DNA of 64,000 nt from CAVROP01 sp050008495 (GCA_050008495.1 JBEKMN010000009.1:56547-120546); one strand, 5' to 3'; numbered from the stretch's first letter, positions 43,641-51,339 are shown. Notes: generated by a model not told the origin, from the sequence alone. Made by a program: numbers and translations.

Positions 43641-44018
43641 CTCAAGACGCGTTGCAAGCTTGCCACGAAGCGACGCTATCATCTTTTGCAGTTCCACGAT
43701 CGTGGCTTGGCTGTCCTGCGCCTCAGATTGGCGACAGCACCCCAGTTCCACAGCCAACGTCAATTGCGTGTCCAATTCCGCCAACGATCCCTCCGCATGA
43801 GAGAGGAACTGAATGAATTCCTTCCTCCCTCGCCGTACCTGACCCTCAGCGATATTGGACGGAACCGAAACAGCCGCGCGGCGCATCTGCGAGGTCAGAC
43901 CGAATCTCTCATCACCAGGGAAGGCCCTAGTCATTGAGTAAACTTGCTTCGCCAGGGTCATGCCCTTCTGCCAAATAAGTAGATCGCGATAACTTTTGAC
44001 TTCGCCGATGCCCGGCAC
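43629..44018 (-). CDS. Four-helix-bundle protein (23S rRNA intervening-sequence protein family)
   Basis: 129-residue protein of the family first found inside 23S rRNA intervening sequences and now known as stand-alone four-helix-bundle proteins. Typical motifs are YRDLLIWQKGMTLAKQVY, FGLTSQMRRAAVSVPSNIAEG and FIQFLSHAEGSLAELDTQL. Function is unknown in general, and there is no rRNA here. It lies between ADOP-1 and ADOP-2 on the same strand. Its final residues (TSH, stop) are encoded by the AGTGGCT-type heptad repeat, which suggests it was inserted at, or truncated by, such a repeat. Confidence 0.88.
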   Translation of the reverse strand: MPGIGEVKSYRDLLIWQKGMTLAKQVYSMTRAFPGDERFGLTSQMRRAAVSVPSNIAEGQVRRGRKEFIQFLSHAEGSLAELDTQLTLAVELGCCRQSEAQDSQATIVELQKMIASLRGKLATRLETSH

Positions 44019-44045
44019 GTCTGTCCTCCACGAACCGCAGTCTGC

Positions 44046-44073
44046 AGCTAGCCACTAACCACTAGCCACTGCT
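44046..44073. repeat. Heptad repeat between ADOP-1 and the four-helix-bundle gene
   Basis: Units AGCCACT/AACCACT/AGCCACT adjoin the ADOP-1 stop. They are the inverted partner of the block at 43608-43640, so the inserted gene sits between the two arms of one hairpin repeat. Confidence 0.75.
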
Positions 44074-46479
44074 TTATTCATACCGCAGCGCCACCAGCGG
44101 ATCGACCTTGGTCGCGCGGCGCGCCGGAATGTAGCTGGCGAGCAAGGCGACGGCAATCAGCAGGAGAGTTACGCCGAGGAAGGTGAGAGGGTCGGTGGGT
44201 TTCACGCCATAAAGCAGACTCGACACGAATCGCGTCAGCGCCAAGGCGCCCAAAATCCCCATTCCCACGCCCATCAAGATCAACCGGGATCCCTGTCCCA
44301 CGACGAGTTTCAGGATGTCGCTTCGCTCCGCGCCGAGCGCCATGCGCACGCCGAATTCGTGGGTTCGTTGCGCGACGGAATACGAGATCACCCCATAGAG
44401 TCCGACCATCGCCAGCACCAATGCCAGCGCGGCAAATAGCATGGAGACCAGCATGGTGAGGCGTTGCGGCGCGACGGACTCTGCGGCCATGCTCTGCATT
44501 GTGCGCACGTCCCCGATGGGCTGATTGGGATCGAGGCTGTGAACGATCTGGCGGATATCGGCGACAAGCCTTGTCGGGTCCTCGGTCGCGCGAACCGCCA
44601 GCGTCATCTCTTTCCCTATCTCCATGAAGTACATCGCAATGGCGGGTTCGGCGGCGGGTCCAAGCTCCTTCACGTCGCCGACCACGCCCACCACCGTTCG
44701 CCAAAGGCAAGGCGAGTCGGCGCAGTTAACGCCGAAGTGTTTTCCAATCGGGTCTTCGCCGGGCCAATATTGCTTTGCCATGGCTTCACTAATGATGGCG
44801 TTGTCGCTCCACCAGTCGCTCTCTTCGAATGCTCGCCCGCGCAGCAGAGGAATTCCCATGGCGCGAAAATAGCCGGGGGTCGCCTGGCGGTGCGCGGCCC
44901 AAATCAGATCGCCGCGCGCGCGGGGCGGGCGACCCCCAATGGTGATGTCCTGGCCCCACCCGCCGCCCGTAAGCGGCGCAAAGTTGATGATGCCCGCCGC
45001 GCGCACTTGGGGCAGAGCAGAGATCCGCTGTAACAACGGGTCGTAAAAATGCTCCATGTGCTGTCCTGTACGGTGCAGTGCAACCGCTAGGACGGATTCA
45101 GGCTGGAAGCCTAAGGCAACAGTGGAAATTCGAACGAAACTCTTGGCCAGCAGCCCGGCGCCCGTCAACAGTATTGCGGCGAGCGCCACCTCGCCGGCAA
45201 CCAACACCCCTCGATAGGATTGCGCTCCCGCCGCCGAGCGCGCCTCGCGCGGCCCTTGCTTCAACGTCTCATTCAAGTCGAAACCTGAGGCGCGCAGCGC
45301 CGGCGCCATGCCAAACAGCAGGACGGTGAGCAGAGAAACCGCCAGTGAGAACAAGAGCACCGGGGCGTCAATTCCGCCTCGGGTCAGCGGGCTCCAGGCA
45401 CTGGGAAGCAGCACATACAAGACTTCCACGCCGTAGGTTGCAAACAACACGCCCACTGCGCCGCCCGCCAGCCCCAGTAATCCGCTTTCGATCAGCATTT
45501 GGCGGACGATTCGCCAGCGCCCCGCACCCAAGGCGCGGCGAATGGCGATCTCCTGTTGCCGCCCCGCGGCGCGAGCCAGCAGCAGATTGGCGAGATTAGC
45601 GCAGGCGATCAGCAAAACGAGCCCAGCGAACCCCAGCAGCACCAAGAGCGAGGGGCGGAGTTCCTTGTCATATCGGTAGCGCAGGCTCTCAACTGTGACG
45701 TACTGGTCCGAGTTCCATTCCTGAGGGAATATCTTGGCAAGTTGCGCGGCGAGCGTTTCCATGTCCGCCTGCGCCTGCGGGAGCCCGACTCCCGGCTTTA
45801 ACAGTCCAAGAGCGTGCAAATAGTAGCCGCCTGCACCGACGGCGAGATTGGCTTGCAGAGGCACCCAGACGTCCTCCGGCGCGGTGGAAAAGCGAAAGTT
45901 AGTGGGAAGGACGCCAATTACCTCGTAGGATTCGCCATTTAGGAAAAGCTTTTTTCCCGGAATGTCGCGGTCACTGCCGAAGCGCGTTTGCCACAGCGCG
46001 TGGCTGATGACGGCTACACGATTTCCGCCGGGCTGATCCTCCGCGGCGGAGAAAGTTCGGCCTAGAATCGGCGTGACGCCGAGGACGCGGAAAAATCCCT
46101 CCGTGACCTGCTTGGCGCGGACGCGCTCCGGACCTTCCGGGCCGGTCAAGTTGCTCTGCTCACCCTCGCCGGCCCACGCCGCCATCGCCTGAAAAACCTG
46201 GTTGTGGTCGCGCCAGTACTTGAAGCTCGGCTGATCCGCCCAGCCTCCCTCTGTTGCCTGGCCTGACTGCGCCAGTCTGCGTTGGGCGCACTTCACCATC
46301 ACCACGCGATCAGAATTGGAGAAGGGCAGCGGGCGGAAAAGGAAATCATTGGCGACCGTAAAGATGGCGGTGTTGGCACCTATCGCCAGCGCCAGGGTGA
46401 GTATTGCAATGAGTGCGAAGCCAGGGTTGCGGCCAAGCTGGCGAAGCCCGAAGCGAAGGTCTTGAAGAAGTGTGCCCAT
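44074..46479 (-). CDS. ADOP-family ABC permease (ADOP-1, first of the series)
   Basis: 801 residues from MGTLLQDLRFGLRQL. The first membrane segment is less typical (FALIAILTLALAIGANTAIFTV). Coupling loops are QEIAIRRALGA and HEFGVRMALGA. Loop 1 is class I (FRFSTAPEDVWVPLQ). The C terminus is SYIPARRATKVDP..ALRYE. GAGG lies 9 bp before ATG 46479. This is the only permease directly downstream of the full-length adaptor gene (158-bp gap) and so the most likely partner in an adaptor-permease pair. Confidence 0.93.
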   Translation of the reverse strand: MGTLLQDLRFGLRQLGRNPGFALIAILTLALAIGANTAIFTVANDFLFRPLPFSNSDRVVMVKCAQRRLAQSGQATEGGWADQPSFKYWRDHNQVFQAMAAWAGEGEQSNLTGPEGPERVRAKQVTEGFFRVLGVTPILGRTFSAAEDQPGGNRVAVISHALWQTRFGSDRDIPGKKLFLNGESYEVIGVLPTNFRFSTAPEDVWVPLQANLAVGAGGYYLHALGLLKPGVGLPQAQADMETLAAQLAKIFPQEWNSDQYVTVESLRYRYDKELRPSLLVLLGFAGLVLLIACANLANLLLARAAGRQQEIAIRRALGAGRWRIVRQMLIESGLLGLAGGAVGVLFATYGVEVLYVLLPSAWSPLTRGGIDAPVLLFSLAVSLLTVLLFGMAPALRASGFDLNETLKQGPREARSAAGAQSYRGVLVAGEVALAAILLTGAGLLAKSFVRISTVALGFQPESVLAVALHRTGQHMEHFYDPLLQRISALPQVRAAGIINFAPLTGGGWGQDITIGGRPPRARGDLIWAAHRQATPGYFRAMGIPLLRGRAFEESDWWSDNAIISEAMAKQYWPGEDPIGKHFGVNCADSPCLWRTVVGVVGDVKELGPAAEPAIAMYFMEIGKEMTLAVRATEDPTRLVADIRQIVHSLDPNQPIGDVRTMQSMAAESVAPQRLTMLVSMLFAALALVLAMVGLYGVISYSVAQRTHEFGVRMALGAERSDILKLVVGQGSRLILMGVGMGILGALALTRFVSSLLYGVKPTDPLTFLGVTLLLIAVALLASYIPARRATKVDPLVALRYE

Positions 46480-46494
46480 GATTTGCCTCGACAA

Positions 46495-46637
46495 AGCTAT
46501 CAGCCGTCAGCCATCAGCTTTCAGCAAGCCTCCAACTTCCGGAATCTCCCTTGACTTCAATTGAAAGCGAGCAACGGACGGCCGACCACGGACCACGGAC
46601 CGCTGAAAGCTGAAAGCTGAGAGCTGATAACTGACAG
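46495..46637. repeat. Heptad-period repeats between adaptor and ADOP-1
   Basis: CTATCAG/CCGTCAG/CCATCAG/CTTTCAG units (46497-46525), then CCACGGA units (46588-46604), then GCTGAAA/GCTGAAA/GCTGAGA/GCTGATA/ACTGACA units to the adaptor stop. The outer blocks are inverted partners, and a third heptamer lies between them. Confidence 0.8.
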
Positions 46638-47894
46638 CTAGTTCAGCCTGATCCGATTGAACGCATCCCAAGTTGACATGTCGGACAGCACGACGCGGTC
46701 GCCGGGTTTGAGTCCGTCCAGGATCTCGACCGTGTTGACCGAGCTTCGACCCAGCTTCACCTGCACTCTCGAGGCGCCGTTGCCTTCCTCATCCAGCTTG
46801 AAGATTCCCACCGTGCTGTTTGGCTGGCCGAACGCCGGCCGGCCGACATAGACCACATCCTTCAAGTTCTCGATCTCGATGGTACCTTCCACGCTCAAGT
46901 CGGGACGTGCGCCTTTCGGTAACTCGCCTTCCAGTTTGACGTCCACGGTCACTGTCCCGTTTATCACCGCCGGGTCAATCCGCTCCACACGGCCCGGAAT
47001 GATGCCGTTGCGCGTGTCGACGGAGGCATCCTGTCCGATCAGAACGTCCTTCGCCTGGGTTTCGGGAATCTTCAGCTCCGCCTTCAGCTTGTTCGGCTGG
47101 GCTACCTTGGCCAGGATCGTGCCTGCCGTGACCTGCTGGCCGACTTCCACCGGTACCTCCTGTAGCGTGCCGTCCTCAACTCCTGCCCGCACTTTCAGCC
47201 GGTCCAGTTGCGCCTCCTTCAACTCGTAAAGGGCGCGCAATTGTCCGACCTTGGCCTTCGAGGCCTCCAGTTGGGCTTGGGCAGAAGCGGCACTCACGGC
47301 CAGCCGGTCCAGTTCGATTTTGTTGCGGGTGGTCAATTCGTCAGCCTTGGCCTGTGACAGCTTAGCGTTCAGCTCCGCCGCCAAGCCTGCCTTGGCCAGT
47401 GCAGCATCCTTTTCGGCATTGAGCACCGCGTTGGTGTAATCAGCCTGGACAGTGGCAGCGGCCGCCTTCTCGTCCAGCAGTTTGCTGTCAAGCTGCGCTT
47501 TCAGACTGTTGTAGTCTGCCTCGGCCGCTTTGAGTTGCCATTGGGCGTCGAGAGCGGCCTGCTCAAGTTCAGGGTTCTTCAGCTCCATGATGATCGTATC
47601 GGGCTTCATGTGCTGCACGCCCGGCAATAGCCGGCTCACCACCCGCCCGTCCGAGGACGCCGGAAGCCACAAAAGCTCATCGGGAACCAAGGTCCCCAAC
47701 CCTCGCACTTCCAGTAGCATCGGGCCCCTCTTGACCGTTTCGATCCAGACCGTTGCCTTGTCCACGCTGGGCGCAGCAGGCTTGAGCCGATTAAGGCCAT
47801 AAGTGACTGAGGCAATGACTAATAGACCGACAGCGGAATAGATGATCCTACGAATTCGGCGTTTTCGCTTTGCATCTTCACGTGGTATGTCCAT
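46638..47894 (-). CDS. HlyD-family periplasmic adaptor, full length
   Basis: 418-residue membrane-fusion protein (MacA/HlyD type) linking the inner-membrane permease to a TolC channel. One N-terminal membrane anchor (residues 16-33) is followed by the first lipoyl half (about 76-104). A long alanine/leucine-rich coiled-coil hairpin spans 108-236, the second lipoyl half (LQEVPVEVGQQVTAGTILAKV) lies at 244-264, and a beta-barrel and membrane-proximal domain (270-418) ends in PGDRVVLSDMSTWDAFNRIRL. GGGGAG precedes the ATG. A sigma-54-type promoter lies only about 25 bp before the start codon. A shortened relative is encoded at 50178-50894. Confidence 0.93.
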   Translation of the reverse strand: MDIPREDAKRKRRIRRIIYSAVGLLVIASVTYGLNRLKPAAPSVDKATVWIETVKRGPMLLEVRGLGTLVPDELLWLPASSDGRVVSRLLPGVQHMKPDTIIMELKNPELEQAALDAQWQLKAAEADYNSLKAQLDSKLLDEKAAAATVQADYTNAVLNAEKDAALAKAGLAAELNAKLSQAKADELTTRNKIELDRLAVSAASAQAQLEASKAKVGQLRALYELKEAQLDRLKVRAGVEDGTLQEVPVEVGQQVTAGTILAKVAQPNKLKAELKIPETQAKDVLIGQDASVDTRNGIIPGRVERIDPAVINGTVTVDVKLEGELPKGARPDLSVEGTIEIENLKDVVYVGRPAFGQPNSTVGIFKLDEEGNGASRVQVKLGRSSVNTVEILDGLKPGDRVVLSDMSTWDAFNRIRLN

Positions 47895-47919
47895 GTTAAT
47901 ACTCCCCGGGGATATTTAG

Positions 47920-47936
47920 GGCAATAGCACTGCCAA
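47920..47936 (-). promoter_or_regulatory. Sigma-54-type promoter before the full-length adaptor gene
   Basis: On the minus strand TTGGCA-GTGCTA-TTGCC gives the -24 GG and -12 GC separated by exactly 10 bp, matching TGGCA-N6-TTGC. The predicted transcript start is about 12 bp downstream, near 47909, leaving a short leader with GGGGAG before the ATG at 47894. Confidence 0.8.
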
Positions 47937-47954
47937 GTCATTTGTTGATTACGA

Positions 47955-47973
47955 CCTTTATTTTCAATACCTT
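47955..47973 (-). repeat. TATTGAAAATAAAGG motif between activator sites and promoter
   Basis: On the minus strand it reads GGTATTGAAAATAAAGG. Close versions occur in both 10.1-10.5 kb repeats and in three copies near 51.5-51.6 kb. Role unknown. Confidence 0.4.
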
Positions 47974-48006
47974 AGGTTGAGTTACCGTCGATCGTCCCTC
48001 CTCAAG

Positions 48007-48043
48007 TGTCCGATATTGGGACAACTCGTCCCGAGTTCGAACG
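48007..48043. promoter_or_regulatory. Paired dyad (putative upstream activator site) for the full-length adaptor promoter
   Basis: Dyad 1 is TGTCC-N7-GGACA (48007-48023, perfect arms). Dyad 2 is CGTCC-N7-GAACG (48027-48043). The centres are 20 bp apart, and dyad 1 is centred about 93 bp from the -12 element. Spacing and arms match the site at 51149-51185. The likely ligand is the sigma-54 activator encoded at 7795-9159. Confidence 0.72.
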
Positions 48044-48062
48044 GTTGGATTATTCGGAGAAC

Positions 48063-48150
48063 TGACCTCTCCCGAGGGGAGAGGGTGGCCCGCAGCCGGC
48101 GTTTTCTTCAGTCCGTCATCTGACGGAGCCGGGTGAGGGGTTTCTTCGTA
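48063..48150. repeat. CTCTCCC / GGGTGAGGGG dispersed repeat
   Basis: CCTCTCCCGAGGGGAGAGGG is followed by GTCATCTGACGG and GGGTGAGGGG. It is related to the repeat at 6111-6180 and lies between the adaptor regulatory region and the TolC gene. The rest of the 47974-48214 gap shows nothing else beyond the activator site. Confidence 0.5.
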
Positions 48151-48214
48151 CGGCCAACTCTCACCCTTCGGCTGGCGCTCCGCGGTCGCCGTAGGTCCTC
48201 CTGAATCCCGAACC

Positions 48215-50077
48215 CTATTTCTCCGCGCCAGGAATGTTGGGCGCCCGCTTGACCTCCCCTTGTACAGCCTCGTTCAGATTGATGTTGTTCCTTTCGAGCA
48301 GAGTTCCCGCGGCTTGTTCATACTGGATCAATGCCTTGGCATAAGCCGCGCGCGCAGTAACCACAGTCCCCTGGGCGTTGGCTAGATTGGTTTGCGCGGT
48401 GATCACATCTTCCACCGTCGCGGAAGCAAGCGTGAACTTCTGCTGTTGCATCCCAAGCACTTGCCGTGAGATCGCCTCTAAATTCGTGGCGGCGTCAAGT
48501 TGAGCCTTCGCTTGCTCTACTGCGCTCACCGCTTTAGCCACATCCCAGACTGCTTGGTTCTTGGCTTGCTCGAGCGTCGTTTGCATCTGCCGCTGCTCGA
48601 TGAGAGCCCGGGCTGCGTCGGCCTGGGCAACGCGGTTGCGAAGTGGAATTCCCAACTGAACGCCGTAAGAGACGTTGGGGTAATCGTTTGCAAAGATATT
48701 CCTGAAGGTGGGCCCTATTCCTCCAGACAGCCCGTAGAGGTTATAAGTGGCAAATGCCTGAAGTTGTGGCAGCAGGGCATTGCGTGTCTGCTGGAGAACG
48801 AACTCCTGGTTGCGCAGGTTGAGATCCGCCTGTTCGATCTCCGGGCGATGGCTAGCCGCTTCCCGCATAGCCTCATTCAGGGGCGGCACATCCTCCGGAT
48901 GCGGCTCCGGCAGCTTATCAGTGGGGAGAACGTCCACCTTGGCCAACTCATCATTAAAGCTCTTGGAAACCTTGGCCTTCAGCGTTTGGGCATCCTGTGA
49001 GAACGTGTTTCCCGCCGTCAGTAGGTCTTGTTTCCTCAAGGCTACTTCCTCTTGGCTCCGCAGCACGTCATACTGGGCGACGGCGCCAATCTTCAATTCC
49101 GTCTGGTTGTTTTCCAGGAGTTTTTCAGCATTTTGCAGCCCCTCTTGCGCCACGCGTATTTTTTCCTCGTCGGCCAGCAGGTCGTAGTAATTGCTCACCA
49201 CCGCCGCCACCTGGGTGATCACGGCTTGCCGGAATTTACTCATGGCGAATTTCAGCGTGTTCGGGCCTTGGCGGATGAAAACGCCATTAGCTCGGCGACC
49301 AAAACCGTTTAATAAGTTCTGGGTGATGCCAATCGAAACGCCCGAGTAAAACTCCGGATTGAACTCGGCGCCTACGACGTTCGACGAATAGCGCTGCGTA
49401 TACTCATACGCAGAGACGCTTGTGCCAGTCAGAAAACCTTGGCTGTACCCGGCTTGAAAGTAGGCGTTGTGACTGGTCTCAACGTTCGTACCGCTTACCG
49501 CAACATAGTTCAAGGGGGTGATGGCATTGCTCCAGCCATAGAAAGCGTATACGCTCGGGTCACAACAGCCCGATGTACCCCCGCCGTAGATGCCGCCCCC
49601 GAGGGTGCTGCCGGCGCCAACGCTTCCCCCGCTACCGCTACTACTCAAACCCCCGCCCAAAGCGCCGGAAAATGCCGTGGTGGATACGAACGAACCTGCC
49701 GCGCCACGCGCCGCCCCGCCCCCTTTGGTGCGCAAATAGTCCGTTTGGGCAATGGGCAAGTTGTATCGCGCTACCTCGACATCCAGATTGTTCTCGAGAG
49801 CCAGCGCGATGGCGTCCTCCAGCGTCAGCACGAGTTTGCCATTCGAAATCAGATCTTGGAGCCGTGGCGAGTTGTCCAGCCGCGGTTTCGGAACAAAAGG
49901 CCTCATGTAAGGTGAAAAAATGCCGGGGAAGGCGTGACTGGTCGAGTAGTCGAAGCGGGTCGCTTCCTCCGGCCCCGGATCCTTCGCGCCCTCTTGCCCG
50001 GCCGCCGGCTGGTTCAAGACCATCGCCAGGAAAACTACCGTCAGTAAAACTCGCCAAAATGCCATTCTTGTTTCCAT
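48215..50077 (-). CDS. TolC-family outer-membrane efflux channel
   Basis: 620-residue protein. A signal peptide (RMAFWRVLLTVVFLAMVLNQPAAGQEG) precedes two outer-membrane efflux protein repeats, with helical stretches such as VLTLEDAIALALENNLDVEVARYN and NLANAQGTVVTARAAYAKALIQYEQA near the C terminus. About residues 115-180 form a Gly/Ser-rich insertion (GGGLSSSGSGGSVG...) ending in CCDPSVYAF, likely a surface or loop feature. It is longer than the usual 450-500 residues of TolC. ATG 50077 has GGAGAAG upstream. It lies between the two adaptor genes, 100 bp after the short one and about 320 bp before the long one. Confidence 0.92.
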   Translation of the reverse strand: METRMAFWRVLLTVVFLAMVLNQPAAGQEGAKDPGPEEATRFDYSTSHAFPGIFSPYMRPFVPKPRLDNSPRLQDLISNGKLVLTLEDAIALALENNLDVEVARYNLPIAQTDYLRTKGGGAARGAAGSFVSTTAFSGALGGGLSSSGSGGSVGAGSTLGGGIYGGGTSGCCDPSVYAFYGWSNAITPLNYVAVSGTNVETSHNAYFQAGYSQGFLTGTSVSAYEYTQRYSSNVVGAEFNPEFYSGVSIGITQNLLNGFGRRANGVFIRQGPNTLKFAMSKFRQAVITQVAAVVSNYYDLLADEEKIRVAQEGLQNAEKLLENNQTELKIGAVAQYDVLRSQEEVALRKQDLLTAGNTFSQDAQTLKAKVSKSFNDELAKVDVLPTDKLPEPHPEDVPPLNEAMREAASHRPEIEQADLNLRNQEFVLQQTRNALLPQLQAFATYNLYGLSGGIGPTFRNIFANDYPNVSYGVQLGIPLRNRVAQADAARALIEQRQMQTTLEQAKNQAVWDVAKAVSAVEQAKAQLDAATNLEAISRQVLGMQQQKFTLASATVEDVITAQTNLANAQGTVVTARAAYAKALIQYEQAAGTLLERNNINLNEAVQGEVKRAPNIPGAEK

Positions 50078-50177
50078 TTTCACTTCTCCATTTGGATACT
50101 TTTTGGAACTGCCGAGACGCCGAAAACTCCTTCCTCTATTCTTATCTCTCGGTGTCTCTGTGCCTCGGTGGTCAACT

Positions 50178-50894
50178 TCATTCCAGCCGGACGCGGTTGA
50201 AGCCGTCCCAGGCCGACATGTCGGAGAGAATCACCTTGTCGCCGGGCTGCAAGCCGCTAAGCACCTCGATGGCATTCACCGAGGCGCGGCCGAGATGCAC
50301 CTGTACGAGGTTGGCTCCCCTGCCGTCCGGGTCGACCTTGTATAGTGATATGGTAGTGTTAGGCTGGCCGAAAACCGGACGGCCCACGGAGATTACATTG
50401 TCCAGTTTCTCGATCTCGACGGTGCCGTCCACTTCCTGGCCCGGCTTTGTTTCTTCCGGCGCCGGGCCATCTAGTTTCACATCGACCGTCATGACCCCCC
50501 CGCTCACGATGGGCACTACGCCCACCACGTGACCGGGAACAATCCCGTTGTGCGTGTCGATAGTCGCCGCCTCGCCGATTCTCACGTCTTTGGCCTGCGC
50601 CCGAGGGATTCTCAGCCGCACCGTCGTGCTGTTAGACGGCGCCTTGGCGCCTTTCGTTTGAGGTGCCACGGTCCCTAACGCTCTCACCCCGATCACCAGG
50701 GGGCCTTTCTTCACTGTGTCGATCCAGACTGCCGTCTTGTCCACGACCGGCGCAGCAGGTTTAAGGCGCGATAGAAAAACAGTGACGCCTGCGATGGCTG
50801 CAACACCTACGATGGAATAAATAATCATGCGTATTCGCCGCTCTCGGCGATTGGACTCGCGCGGGATGTCCAATACCCCATGCTTGGAGTTCAT
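50178..50894 (-). CDS. HlyD-family adaptor lacking lipoyl and hairpin domains
   Basis: 238 residues. Residues 1-75 align with the start of the full-length adaptor (membrane anchor, then RLKPAAPVVDKTAVWIDTVKKGPL). Residues 92-238 align with its beta-barrel and membrane-proximal domains, ending PGDKVILSDMSAWDGFNRVRLE. About 200 residues in between (71-272 of the long protein), carrying both lipoyl halves and the coiled-coil hairpin that touches TolC, are absent and replaced by a short linker (QTKGAKAPSNST). The frame is intact and GGGAGAG precedes the ATG. It is the first gene of the exporter locus and has its own sigma-54-type promoter. Confidence 0.85.
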   Translation of the reverse strand: MNSKHGVLDIPRESNRRERRIRMIIYSIVGVAAIAGVTVFLSRLKPAAPVVDKTAVWIDTVKKGPLVIGVRALGTVAPQTKGAKAPSNSTTVRLRIPRAQAKDVRIGEAATIDTHNGIVPGHVVGVVPIVSGGVMTVDVKLDGPAPEETKPGQEVDGTVEIEKLDNVISVGRPVFGQPNTTISLYKVDPDGRGANLVQVHLGRASVNAIEVLSGLQPGDKVILSDMSAWDGFNRVRLE

Positions 50895-51060
50895 CGTTTT
50901 CTCTCCCTTCAACCGGGATTCCTCCTTCTCGTTAAGCAGGTCGGGGCGTGGTTGGCTGCCGGCGTTTCATTGGAGCCCAGCGATGCCCTTTAGTCCGTTG
51001 AGACCCAGAGGCGTCCATCAAGGCAGCCCGGGACTTCGCCCTGCTCCGTCGATGCTGTTA

Positions 51061-51078
51061 GGGCACGAGACTTGCCAT
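51061..51078 (-). promoter_or_regulatory. Sigma-54-type promoter before the short adaptor gene
   Basis: On the minus strand TGGCAAG-TCTC-GTGCC has GG-N10-GC spacing (-24 and -12), with the -12 box slightly off consensus. It lies about 170 bp before ATG 50894, leaving a leader of roughly 155 bases. Confidence 0.7.
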
Positions 51079-51148
51079 CCTGTTTTTGCATACCGCGATT
51101 TGTTTCCAACGGCTTAGGAGGAAAAGGAGCCCAATAAGCGGGGGTAGG

Positions 51149-51185
51149 TGTTCGTTTTTGGGATAGCTCGTCCCGAGTTCGGACA
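51149..51185. promoter_or_regulatory. Paired dyad (putative upstream activator site) for the short adaptor promoter
   Basis: Dyad 1 is TGTTC-N7-GGATA (51149-51165). Dyad 2 is CGTCC-N7-GGACA (51169-51185). The centres are 20 bp apart, and dyad 1 is centred about 93 bp from the -12 element, the same geometry as at 48007-48043. In each site one dyad is near-perfect and the other degenerate, with the order swapped. Confidence 0.72.
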
Positions 51186-51310
51186 GTGGCAGGATTGCGG
51201 GTTACCAATGGATGATGGACAAATGCGGCCAGGCGAAGCCGCGGCGGGAGAGCAGTTTCCACCGACGAATGCGCCCCTCTCTGTCGCCAAGATAAGGCGG
51301 AATTTTGTGC

Positions 51311-51339
51311 TTGACAAGCGCCCTTGCATAAGCTACAAT
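51311..51339 (+). promoter_or_regulatory. Strong sigma-70-type promoter, divergent from the exporter locus
   Basis: TTGACA (51311-51316), 17-bp spacer, TACAAT (51334-51339), one mismatch from consensus. It points away from the exporter genes. The first downstream ATG (51348) opens only a 20-codon frame, so the transcript may be non-coding or may serve the small frame at 51401. Confidence 0.65.

Noticed and set aside
43629..44018. Four-helix-bundle gene as evidence of a 23S rRNA intervening sequence
   Set aside because: No rRNA sequence flanks it. Neighbours are permease genes.
10643..46000. Many long open frames on the plus strand antisense to the permease genes (for example 11420-12151, 15841-16677, 16775-17614, 20749-21615, 33940-34962)
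   Set aside because: They are compositional shadows of high-GC genes. They lack ribosome binding sites and recognisable domains, while the minus-strand frames have full ADOP motifs.
13250..46637. Intergenic repeats as CRISPR arrays
   Set aside because: Units are 7 bp with no spacers of constant length, the consensus changes from site to site, and no cas genes are present.
13250..46637. Heptad hairpins as classical rho-independent terminators
   Set aside because: Stems are long and not particularly GC-rich, and no T-tract follows on the minus strand. Terminating after each permease would also make the shared-partner arrangement hard to express. An RNA-processing or other role remains open.
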